A DNA stretch of 62,564 nt from Streptococcus thoraltensis DSM 12221. Lineage in GTDB: Bacteria > Bacillota > Bacilli > Lactobacillales > Streptococcaceae. Position numbers and translations under genes: made by a program. The notes under the pieces are model-generated. The model was not told where the DNA came from, ran no database searches, and was given only the letters and a program-made list of their open reading frames with translations. The DNA is taken from positions 1 to 62,564 of the forward strand of contig NZ_KB904631.1 of the NCBI RefSeq assembly GCF_000380145.1, in the 5' to 3' direction. Below are positions 7,051 to 14,381 of the stretch, in pieces; position 1 is the first letter of the stretch, and each line of letters begins with the position of its first letter.

Positions 7051-7147
7051 AATTGCCCCTACATTTTATATGGTTATTGGAGGATTAAGTGCATTTCTAT
7101 CAGAGATCTTGCCATGGTCATTTTCTATCAATTTGTCAATTTCCTAG
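7016..7147 (+). CDS. Possible 43-residue membrane peptide overlapping the upstream small gene
   Basis: Starts at an ATG inside the Lys-rich end of the preceding gene, in another frame, and reads MAKKRKIRHYPKIAP followed by a hydrophobic segment (TFYMVIGGLSAFLSEILPW). Basic N-terminus plus one helix fits a small membrane peptide. No independent strong ribosome site is seen, but the overlap allows translational coupling. Not recognised as a known family and may be chance. Confidence 0.4.
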   Translation: MAKKRKIRHYPKIAPTFYMVIGGLSAFLSEILPWSFSINLSIS

Positions 7148-7182
7148 ATAACAGCATTAGCCTGTTATCTAGGAAGTCTTTT
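7141..7182 (+). terminator. Perfect 14-bp stem hairpin, terminator-like
   Basis: TTCCTAGATAACAG / CTGTTATCTAGGAA around a 7-nt loop, followed by GTCTTTTCC. It overlaps the stop codon of the small frame and lies before the permease pair, so it separates the two transcription units or acts as an attenuator. Confidence 0.55.
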
Positions 7183-7218
7183 CCATTATCTTAAATACTG
7201 GATAAAGTGAGGTTGCTC

Positions 7219-8124
7219 GTGTCTTTTTTTAATCATTTACCTGACAGCGTGCTTCAATGGATGGCTATTTTCATGTCCATTATCATTGAGGCACTCCCTT
7301 TTGTTCTTTTAGGTGCTATTTTAACAGGCTTTATCGAAGTTTACGTCACCCCTGATAAAGTGACCAAACACCTTCCCAAAAATCGCTTTTTGCGTATTTT
7401 GTTCGGTACTTTTATTGGGATTATTTTTCCCTCTTGTGAGTGTGGTATTGTCCCCATTGTCAATCGTCTCATGGAGAAAAAAGTGCCCAGTTATACAGCT
7501 GTTCCCTTTTTGGCTACGGCTCCGGTGATTAATCCCATTGTTATTCTGGCGACTTATTCTGCTTTTGGGAATTCTTGGCAGTTTGTCATCTGGCGCTTAA
7601 CGGGTGCTATTCTGGTCGCAGTTGCTCTGGGAGTACTCTTAGCCTACCTAACGGATGAAGATATTCAAAATCCTTCAAAAGAAGCCCTGCATTTTCATGA
7701 TTACAGTGGGCATAGCCACCTGAAAAAAATCTTTTACTCCCTGTCTCATGCCATTGATGAATTCTTCGACACAGGACGCTATCTGATTTTTGGGACTCTG
7801 ATTGCCTCTGCCATGCAGATTTACCTGCCAACTCGCATTCTGACATCTTTGGCTGGAAACTCTTTAACAGCAATCTTGGTCATGATGGCCTTAGCCTTTG
7901 TCCTTTCACTTTGTAGTGAAGCGGATGCCTTTATCGGTGCCAGCCTCCTCTCTAGCTTTGGAGCAGCACCTGTCATGGCTTTTCTACTCATCGGTCCCAT
8001 CATTGACATCAAAAACCTAATGATGATGTGGACGAGTTTTAAAAAGGGCTTCATCCTTCAGTTTATCGCGGTTTCTGCTGTTATCGTGTCCCTTTATTGT
8101 CTCGCTTTAGGAGTTCTTACATGA
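7219..8124 (+). CDS. UPF0718/ArsP-type permease (YcgR-like)
   Basis: 301 residues from a GTG at 7219, preferred over the GTG at 7207 because TGAGGT lies 7 nt before it. Around eight hydrophobic helices. The family motif FPSCECGIVP (~72-81) and TAPVINPIVI are present. A cytosolic or external loop at ~154-168 is His-rich (HFHDYSGHSH). The family (PF03773) is predicted to transport small ions or metalloids; the precise substrate is unknown. The stop overlaps the start of the next gene by ATGA, so the two proteins are coupled and probably form one complex, as in Bacillus ycgR-ycgQ. Confidence 0.8.
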   Translation: MSFFNHLPDSVLQWMAIFMSIIIEALPFVLLGAILTGFIEVYVTPDKVTKHLPKNRFLRILFGTFIGIIFPSCECGIVPIVNRLMEKKVPSYTAVPFLATAPVINPIVILATYSAFGNSWQFVIWRLTGAILVAVALGVLLAYLTDEDIQNPSKEALHFHDYSGHSHLKKIFYSLSHAIDEFFDTGRYLIFGTLIASAMQIYLPTRILTSLAGNSLTAILVMMALAFVLSLCSEADAFIGASLLSSFGAAPVMAFLLIGPIIDIKNLMMMWTSFKKGFILQFIAVSAVIVSLYCLALGVLT

Positions 8125-8936
8125 TTCGATTTTTAATCCTAACTGGTTATTTTGAGCTTAGTATGTATCTTTACCTGTCGGGTAAATTAGACCAGTACAT
8201 TAATACTCACTACTCATATCTTGCTTTTATCGCCATGATATTATCTTTTATTTTAGCTGTGGTTCAGCTGATGATCTGGATGAAAAATCTCAAGCTCCAT
8301 TCTCATTTATCTGGAAAAATAGCAAAGCTGACCAGTCCGATGATTCTAGTATTTCCAGTCTTAGTTGGTTTGCTTGTCCCCACTGTAACCCTTGATTCTA
8401 CAACTGTTTCGGCTAAGGGGTACACCTTTCCAACGGCTGTCGGATCTGTCGGAAAAGGGGCATCAGATGATGGTACCCGCGTTCAATACCTAAAACCTGA
8501 TACCAGTCTTTATTTCACCAAAAATGCCTATCAGAAGGAGATGAAACGCGAGTTAAAAACTTATCAAAACCTTGATACGATTGAGATTACGACCCAAAAC
8601 TATATGGAAATTATGGAATTGATTTATCTCTATCCTGATGTTTTTACTGGTAAACAGATTTCCTATACAGGCTTTGTCTATAACGAGCCTGGTCATCAAG
8701 GTTATCAATATCTCTTCCGCTTTGGGGTCATTCATTGTATCGCCGACTCCGGTGTCTACGGTCTTTCTACGACCGGTAACCCTAAGACATTTGATAACAA
8801 TACTTGGGTAAGGGTATCTGGTACCATTTCAACCGAATACAATAACCAACTCGAAGAAACCCTGCCTGTTCTCCATATTGAAGACAGTCAAGAAGTTTCT
8901 CAACCAGACAATCCATATGTTTATCGTGTGTTTTAA
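8121..8936 (+). CDS. TIGR03943/DUF1980 family permease partner (YcgQ-like)
   Basis: 271 residues from the ATG at 8121 overlapping the upstream stop. Two or three N-terminal helices (ILTGYFELSMYLYL, YLAFIAMILSFILAVVQLMI, a third near MILVFPVLVGLLVP), then a ~180-residue extracytoplasmic domain ending NPYVYRVF. The C-terminal half contains GKQISYTGFVYNEP and FRFGVIHCIADSGVYG, which match the DUF1980 domain. It is almost always found next to UPF0718 permeases (family knowledge). The role is unknown; an accessory subunit for export or substrate capture is the usual inference. Confidence 0.8.
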   Translation: MIRFLILTGYFELSMYLYLSGKLDQYINTHYSYLAFIAMILSFILAVVQLMIWMKNLKLHSHLSGKIAKLTSPMILVFPVLVGLLVPTVTLDSTTVSAKGYTFPTAVGSVGKGASDDGTRVQYLKPDTSLYFTKNAYQKEMKRELKTYQNLDTIEITTQNYMEIMELIYLYPDVFTGKQISYTGFVYNEPGHQGYQYLFRFGVIHCIADSGVYGLSTTGNPKTFDNNTWVRVSGTISTEYNNQLEETLPVLHIEDSQEVSQPDNPYVYRVF

Positions 8937-8952
8937 TGGTTCTTCACAATAA

Positions 8953-9106
8953 GAGTCTAGACAAAAGTCTGACACAAAATATCAAAAAACGAACAAGATA
9001 GCATTCCGGCCAACAAAAAACTATCTTGTTCGTTTTTTATAGTCTTATCAACTTCATACATCCAGATAGTAAAGCATTTCTAAAGAAAAATCTTTTTGCT
9101 CCAGAC
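8953..9106. repeat. Intergenic repeat with GAGTCTGGGACAAAA-type ends
   Basis: About 154 bp bounded by GAGTCTAGACAAAAG and TCTTTTTGCTCCAGAC. Inside is a strong hairpin ACGAACAAGATAG / CTATCTTGTTCGT with flanking A- and T-runs (8988-9041), which can terminate transcription in both directions, including that of the permease pair. A second copy is at 16518-16675. Confidence 0.65.
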
Positions 9107-9112
9107 GTTTTA

Positions 9113-9328
9113 TATAATCAAATGAATTACCTTTCAGACAAGGAACAAAAAAGACGCAAACAGTGCTTGGGTACTCAATGAAAATCAAAAGCAGACTAGG
9201 CGACACAGATAGCAGATAGAACTGAAGGTCATCACATCAAGTCAACAAGGTCTGCTTTGGATTTTCAAAGAGTATGAATGCGGCAAGTCGAAAGTGACCA
9301 TGCATCAACATTAATTCAAAAGACTGCA
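9113..9328. repeat. BOX-in-MITE composite repeat (copy B, 216 bp)
   Basis: MITE ends TATAATCAAATGAATTA (9113) and TTAATTCAAAAGACTGCA (9328). A BOX-like element occupies ~9171-9276 (TACTCAATGAAAATC ... GATTTTCAAAGAGTATG), inserted in the MITE at its GAGTA site. The BOX orientation relative to the MITE is opposite to copy G at 48181. Confidence 0.8.
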
Positions 9329-9383
9329 TCCAATCGATTGAACCCAAAAGGCTCAAACTTCTGATAAAAAATGAATTAGCATA

Positions 9384-9415
9384 AAAATCGCCTGAGAGAA
9401 ACTTCAGGCGATTTT
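9384..9415. terminator. Bidirectional terminator after ilvA-like gene
   Basis: Perfect stem AAAATCGCCTGA / TCAGGCGATTTT with loop GAGAAACT. A/T runs on both sides let it work for the minus-strand ald-ilvA operon. Confidence 0.85.
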
Positions 9416-9431
9416 ATGTTTGTTATACTGT

Positions 9432-10439
9432 TTAGTGTTCCTCGTCATTAGCAATAAGGAAATGGTCAACAATGTCTTCAATACGAGCCAAGTCAACATT
9501 ACCTCCAGAGACGATTGCAACAGTTTTCTTACCGTTGACATAGTCATCAACTTTTCCAGCAAGGATGGCTGCGGTTGTTAAGGCACCAGCTCCTTCAACG
9601 ACAATCTTAGTACGTTGGATTAAGTCCTTAATGGCAACTTCAATTTCTTCTTCTGTTACCAAGACCATATTGTCAACAATTTGATTTACAACATCAAATG
9701 TCAATTCACCTGGAAAGGCTACATGACAACCGTCTGCTATTGTTGGTGCTTCATCATGGAAAACTTTTTTACGTTCTTTAAATGATGCTGTCATACCATG
9801 ACAATTTTCAGCCTGCACACCAATAACTTTAATGTTAGGGTTAAATGATTTCAAGGCGACTGCTACACCAGAAATCAAACCACCACCACCAACAGGTACT
9901 AGAACAGTGTCTACATCCCAGAGATTTTCTAAAATTTCAAGACCGATAACACCTTGTCCTGCCATGACTTCTGAATCATCATAAGGAGGGATGTAAGTAA
10001 TGTTATGTTCCTTAGCATAGGCTTCACAGAATGCTTTGGAATCATCGAATTGTTCCCCTTCAAGCATTACTTCTGCACCATAGCCACGTGTTGCATCAAC
10101 TTTTGCTTGTGGTGCACCTTTAGGCATTACAATAATACTTTTAATACCTAGCAGTTTTGATGTTAAGGCAACACCTTGTGCATGGTTCCCTGCTGAACAG
10201 GCAATAACACCACGATCTTTTTCTTCCTGTGTTAGTTGAGCGATTTTGTTAAAAGCCCCTCTAAATTTAAAAGAACCAGTGAGTTGCATGTTTTCCAGTT
10301 TCAAATAGACTTCACCACCTGTTTTAGCGGTCAAAAACATTGACTGAATGAGTGGTGTTTCTCGTGCGTATCGTTTAATAACATTTTGTGCACTTTTCAC
10401 ATCCTTAATTGAAATTGGTAAATTAGTTACATTTGACAT
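9432..10439 (-). CDS. ilvA: Catabolic threonine dehydratase (threonine ammonia-lyase)
   Basis: 335 residues from the ATG at 10439; GAGGAG is 7 nt upstream of it and only 1 nt from the earlier ATG at 10445. A single PLP-dependent fold type II domain: Lys58 in GSFKFRGAF is the Schiff-base lysine, SAGNHAQGVA binds the cofactor phosphate environment and VGGGGLISG is the Gly-rich loop. There is no C-terminal ACT regulatory domain, so it matches the short catabolic type (TdcB-like) rather than the biosynthetic IlvA. Converts L-threonine to 2-oxobutyrate plus ammonia. It follows the alanine dehydrogenase gene by 23 nt in one operon, divergent from kbl-tdh, giving a threonine/alanine degradation locus. 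Confidence 0.88.
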   Translation of the reverse strand: MSNVTNLPISIKDVKSAQNVIKRYARETPLIQSMFLTAKTGGEVYLKLENMQLTGSFKFRGAFNKIAQLTQEEKDRGVIACSAGNHAQGVALTSKLLGIKSIIVMPKGAPQAKVDATRGYGAEVMLEGEQFDDSKAFCEAYAKEHNITYIPPYDDSEVMAGQGVIGLEILENLWDVDTVLVPVGGGGLISGVAVALKSFNPNIKVIGVQAENCHGMTASFKERKKVFHDEAPTIADGCHVAFPGELTFDVVNQIVDNMVLVTEEEIEVAIKDLIQRTKIVVEGAGALTTAAILAGKVDDYVNGKKTVAIVSGGNVDLARIEDIVDHFLIANDEEH

Positions 10440-10462
10440 AGTCATTCTCCTCACCCTTCTTT

Positions 10463-11557
10463 TTAAAACTCTGAATAGGCAACATCAATTGAATCAGCAA
10501 GTGCTTTAGAAACAACTTTTCCTTTATAAACACTCAAGCCAGAGAAGAGTTCTTCATCTTTCAAAGCCTCATCTAAGCCTTTAGTGCTAATAGCTTTTAG
10601 GAATGAAATATTACCTTGAGCAAGAGCAATTGTAGCTGTACGTGGTGTAGCACCCGGCATATTTGGTACCGCATAGTGAATAACACCGTGCTTAATAAAC
10701 ACTGGATCAGCATGATTTGTAGCATGATCAATTGTTTCAACAGTACCACCTTGGTCAATCGCAATATCCACAAGTACAGAACCTGGTTTCATTGACTCAA
10801 CCATATATTCTTTCACCAATTTTGGTGGTTTAGCTCCTGGAATCAAGATGGTTGAGATGAAGATATCAGCAATTTTGATATTTTCTTCTAAAGCTTCAGT
10901 GGTTGATTTAACAATTTCAACTGTCTTACCTGCATAGTGTTCTTTCAATTGAGCGATACGTTCGTCACCAAGTTCAATGATAATAACTTTGCACCCAAGA
11001 GCTACTGCCATATCCGCAGCATTCTCCGCAGCGTTACCACCACCGAAAATAACGACTGTTCCAGCTTCAATTCCTGGTATACCAGGTAGAAGAATTCCTT
11101 GACCTTCATGTTGTTTTTCAAGGTAATATTGCCCAATATTTACAGCTCGACGTCCGGCAATAGCAGACATCGGTTTAAGTAATTCAAGCACACCATTAAT
11201 TGAGATGTTTTCTCCTGAAATAGCTGTTACGCCAACTTCCATCATTTTTTCAACACAGGCTTTATTAGCTGCTAAATGAAGGAAGCCCCAAATAATTTGG
11301 CCAGGTTTGAAATATTTATATTCTGACTCCATTGGCTCTTTAACTTTAACAATTAAATCAGCTTCCCAAGCTGTCTCAGTATCTACGATCTTACCTCCAG
11401 CTGCTTCATATAAATCATTTGTAAATCCGCAACCAGCTCCTGCATTACTATCTACTAGAACCTCATTACCTGCTTCAACTAAAATCTTTACATTTTCAGG
11501 GGTCATCCCTACACGTGCTTCACCTTGTTTTGGATCTTTAATAACACCAATTCTCAT
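10463..11557 (-). CDS. ald: Alanine dehydrogenase
   Basis: 364 residues from the ATG at 11557 with AAAGGAG upstream; the frame extends further but that part covers the promoter. N-terminal substrate domain carries KEARVG-like PKQGEARVGMTPENV, VKVKEP and the catalytic-type His in WGFLHLAAN. The Rossmann NAD domain shows IFGGGNAAENAADMA (~168-182). C-terminal NMPGATPRTAT is diagnostic of Ald. Interconverts L-alanine and pyruvate plus ammonia with NAD. First gene of the ald-ilvA operon; a TTGACA/TATCAT promoter and a dyad lie upstream. Streptococci lacking Ald are common, so this marks an amino-acid-catabolic capacity. Confidence 0.9.
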   Translation of the reverse strand: MRIGVIKDPKQGEARVGMTPENVKILVEAGNEVLVDSNAGAGCGFTNDLYEAAGGKIVDTETAWEADLIVKVKEPMESEYKYFKPGQIIWGFLHLAANKACVEKMMEVGVTAISGENISINGVLELLKPMSAIAGRRAVNIGQYYLEKQHEGQGILLPGIPGIEAGTVVIFGGGNAAENAADMAVALGCKVIIIELGDERIAQLKEHYAGKTVEIVKSTTEALEENIKIADIFISTILIPGAKPPKLVKEYMVESMKPGSVLVDIAIDQGGTVETIDHATNHADPVFIKHGVIHYAVPNMPGATPRTATIALAQGNISFLKAISTKGLDEALKDEELFSGLSVYKGKVVSKALADSIDVAYSEF

Positions 11558-11594
11558 AATTGATTCTCCTTTAAAAATATTTGTTTTCGAAGAA

Positions 11595-11654
11595 ATGATA
11601 GCACTTACAAAATTTCGTGTCAATGAATTTGTGAAGTAATTCCTTTTTCACAAA
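11595..11654 (-). promoter_or_regulatory. ald-ilvA promoter with upstream dyad
   Basis: On the minus strand TTGACA (11618-11623) and TATCAT (11595-11600) are 17 bp apart. Just upstream, TTTGTGAA (11628-11635) and TTCACAAA (11647-11654) form a perfect 8-bp dyad with 11-bp spacer, a plausible binding site for a regulator. Which regulator is not known. Confidence 0.65.
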
Positions 11655-11887
11655 CTTAATTTTTGAGAAAGACCAAAACAGCGATAAGTCTTGCTATATC
11701 AGCTATTACCTATATATTTTTGTCAAAAACAAAAGAAATAGATACTGGTATTTTTAATTTTAATTTTATAGTTCTTTTTTATAGGCCTATAAGTTTTTCT
11801 TTTTAAATAAAAAATAAAAAGATAAAAATAAAGTTTTGTCAGATTATTTAGATAATTTTTCGCTTCAAGTAAAATTACAGTATCTCT

Positions 11888-12012
11888 TGAAAACGTTATC
11901 TTTTTTTGTTGATGAATTCTTATTTAGTTATTATTTTTGGATTATTTTTTATTTTTCGAACATTTCACAAATGGGTATATGGCGCTTTTTCTACATTGAT
12001 TAAGCGCTTTCA
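11888..12012 (+). promoter_or_regulatory. Two CcpA cre-like sites upstream of kbl
   Basis: TGAAAACGTTATCT at 11888-11901 matches TGWAANCGNTNWCA at 13 of 14. ATTAAGCGCTTTCA at 11999-12012 has the symmetrical AAGCGCTT core of strong cre sites. The second lies ~60 bp before the kbl start, where CcpA would block transcription. Inference: carbon catabolite repression of threonine breakdown. Confidence 0.6.
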
Positions 12013-12070
12013 CAATGTTAGAATACAAATTGTCAAGAGCAAGAAGCTCAAAAAAATTAAGGAGGTCATT

Positions 12071-13264
12071 ATGACATCTAAACAGTTAGAAGAATTTTTA
12101 GATTTTAATCTAAATGACTTGGAGAGTCGCGGTCTCTTAAACACAATTGATGTGGTTGAGGGAGGAAATGGTCCTGTGATCACTGTTGAAGGTAGGGAAT
12201 TAATCAATTTTGCTTCCAACAACTACCTCGGTTTTGCGACTTATGATGACATTATTGCTGCTGATATCGCGGCAACTGAAAAATACGGTGCTGGTGCTGG
12301 TGCTGTTCGCACAATCAATGGTACACTCGACATCCATAGAACATTAGAAGAAAAGTTAGCTGAGTTTAAAGGAACTGAAGCAGCTATCGCCTTTCAATCT
12401 GGTTTTAATGGAAACATGGGGGGCATTCCTGCTGTAATGAAAAAAGGCGATGCCATTCTCTCTGATGAATTGAACCATGCTTCTATTATTGACGGTTGTC
12501 GTTTATCTGGTGCAAAAATTATTCGTGTTAAACACCAAGATATGGAAGATCTTGAAGCTAAAGCTAAAGAGGCAACTGAAAGTGGCGAATACAATAAAAT
12601 AATGTACATCACTGATGGCGTCTTCTCAATGGATGGGGATGTTGCAAAAATTGATGAAATTGTTAAGATTGCTGAAAAATATAACCTCATCACTTACGTC
12701 GATGATGCTCACGGTACTGGTGTTATGGGACATGGACATGGTACTGTGAAACATTTCGGTATGCAAGATCACATTGATATGCAGCTTGGTACTCTCTCAA
12801 AAGGGATTGGGGTTGTTGGCGGTTATATCGCTGGTTCTGGCAAACTCATTAAATGGCTCAAATCTCAAGCACGTCCATTCCTATTTTCTACCTCATTAAC
12901 ACCTGGCGCTGCTGGAGCAATTATCAAAGCTATTGAATTAATTGAAACCAAGCCTGAACTTGTTGATCGTCTTTGGGAAAATGCTAATTACTTCAAATCA
13001 GAATTAAAACGTATCGGTTATGATATTGGGGTTTCTGAAACACCAATCACTCCTGTTATTGTTGGTGATGAAAAATTGGCTCAACAATTCTCTAAAAAAT
13101 TGATTGAAAATGGTGTTTACGTAAAACCAATCGTTTACCCAACTGTTCCACTTGGAACTGGTCGAGTTCGGAATATGCCAAATGCATCTCATACAAAAGA
13201 AATGATTGATCAAGCTATTACCATCTACGAAAAAGTTGGTAAAGAACTTGGTATTCTCAAATAA
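12071..13264 (+). CDS. kbl: Glycine C-acetyltransferase (2-amino-3-ketobutyrate CoA ligase)
   Basis: 397 residues from the ATG at 12071, which has a full AAGGAGG site; the open frame continues upstream through the promoter but family length supports this start. Alpha-oxoamine synthase fold: SNNYLGFA near 45, [12 protein letters not shown] with the PLP-binding Asp/His, and the Schiff-base lysine in [12 protein letters not shown]. Cleaves 2-amino-3-oxobutyrate with CoA to glycine and acetyl-CoA. The next gene, 35 nt downstream, makes its substrate from threonine, so the pair is the complete threonine-to-glycine route. AONS or serine palmitoyltransferase is unlikely because of the tdh neighbour. 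Confidence 0.93.
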   Translation: MTSKQLEEFLDFNLNDLESRGLLNTIDVVEGGNGPVITVEGRELINFASNNYLGFATYDDIIAADIAATEKYGAGAGAVRTINGTLDIHRTLEEKLAEFKGTEAAIAFQSGFNGNMGGIPAVMKKGDAILSDELNHASIIDGCRLSGAKIIRVKHQDMEDLEAKAKEATESGEYNKIMYITDGVFSMDGDVAKIDEIVKIAEKYNLITYVDDAHGTGVMGHGHGTVKHFGMQDHIDMQLGTLSKGIGVVGGYIAGSGKLIKWLKSQARPFLFSTSLTPGAAGAIIKAIELIETKPELVDRLWENANYFKSELKRIGYDIGVSETPITPVIVGDEKLAQQFSKKLIENGVYVKPIVYPTVPLGTGRVRNMPNASHTKEMIDQAITIYEKVGKELGILK

Positions 13265-13299
13265 TTGATAATCTTAACTATAGAAAAGAGGACTATTAA

Positions 13300-14280
13300 A
13301 TGAAAAAAGTATTGATTACAGGATCACTCGGACAAATCGGTTCAGAACTTGCAGAACGTCTTCGTAAAGATCTTGGAGTAGATAACGTTATTGCTTCAGA
13401 TATTCGAAAACCTGAAAATAATAAAACCGTTGAAGGCGGTATCTTTGAAACTCTTGATGTAACAGATTATGAAGCATATCTAGCAATCGCTAAAAAATAC
13501 GAAGTTGATACGATTGTTCATTTAGCAGCGCTACTTTCTGCTACTGCAGAAGCACGTCCTGCATTTGCTTGGGGGCTAAATATGGGTGGTTTAATGAACG
13601 CTCTTGAAGTAGCACGTGAAATGGACGCGCTATTCTTTGCTCCTTCTTCTATTGCGGCATTTGGTCCTAACTCTCCAGCGGACAATACGCCACAAGATAC
13701 TATCATGCGTCCAACAACGATGTACGGGGTTACCAAAGTTGCTGGTGAATTATTAGAAGATTACTATCATACTAAATATGGTGTTGATACACGCTCTGTA
13801 CGTTTCCCAGGTCTCATCTCCTATAAAGTTGAGCCAGGTGGAGGAACTACCGACTACGCTGTAGATATTTACTACGAAGCACTCAAAAACAAATCATACA
13901 AATCATTCATTGATAAAGGCACTTACATGGATATGATGTACATGGATGATGCTATCGATGCTATTGTTGATTTGTTGAATGCCGATCCTGAGCGTTTAGA
14001 ACATCGAAATAGTTTCAATATTACTGCTATGTCATTTGATCCTGAAGAAATCGCTGCTTCAATCAAAAAATTCATTCCAGATTTTGAAATGGGCTACGAA
14101 GTTGATCCTGTTCGTCAAGGAATTGCAAATTCATGGCCAAATTCAATTGATGCAAGTTGTGCTAAAAAAGAGTGGGATTTCAACCCTAAATTTGATCTCG
14201 ATAAAATGACTGAAGAGATGCTTAAACAATTATCAAAAAAATTCGCTGATGAAGGTATTGATACAAAAGTATCATTTTGA
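13300..14280 (+). CDS. tdh: L-threonine 3-dehydrogenase, epimerase (SDR) type
   Basis: 326 residues. Extended short-chain dehydrogenase: NAD site TGSLGQIGSELA (~7-18), catalytic YGVTKVAGE (YxxxK, ~142-150) with the upstream Ser/Thr in APSSIAAFG, and the family-specific substrate region VRFPGLISYKVEPGGGTTDY. Differs from the zinc-dependent Tdh of E. coli and matches the NAD-epimerase-like threonine dehydrogenases. Oxidises threonine to 2-amino-3-oxobutyrate. Ribosome site AGAGGA 8 nt upstream; operon with kbl. UDP-glucose 4-epimerase is a common mis-annotation for this family. Confidence 0.9.
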   Translation: MKKVLITGSLGQIGSELAERLRKDLGVDNVIASDIRKPENNKTVEGGIFETLDVTDYEAYLAIAKKYEVDTIVHLAALLSATAEARPAFAWGLNMGGLMNALEVAREMDALFFAPSSIAAFGPNSPADNTPQDTIMRPTTMYGVTKVAGELLEDYYHTKYGVDTRSVRFPGLISYKVEPGGGTTDYAVDIYYEALKNKSYKSFIDKGTYMDMMYMDDAIDAIVDLLNADPERLEHRNSFNITAMSFDPEEIAASIKKFIPDFEMGYEVDPVRQGIANSWPNSIDASCAKKEWDFNPKFDLDKMTEEMLKQLSKKFADEGIDTKVSF

Positions 14281-14319
14281 TAATTTCGTATAATAAGGTA
14301 TACTTAAGTTCTGTTTTAT

Positions 14320-14354
14320 GCTAGCAGTGATCACACGAAAGCTGCTAGCTTTTT
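14320..14354 (+). terminator. Terminator/attenuator between tdh and permease gene
   Basis: GCTAGCAG / CTGCTAGC stem around a 14-nt loop followed by five T. A TATAAT-like -10 (14290) lies upstream of it, so the hairpin ends kbl-tdh transcripts and may also attenuate a permease-specific transcript. Confidence 0.8.
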
Positions 14355-14381
14355 AATGAATATTATTTGGAGGATTTTCCT

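Noticed and set aside
11906..12070. N-terminal extension of Kbl by 55 residues
   Set aside because: The extension crosses the cre site and ribosome site; homologues are ~398 residues, which matches the ATG at 12071.
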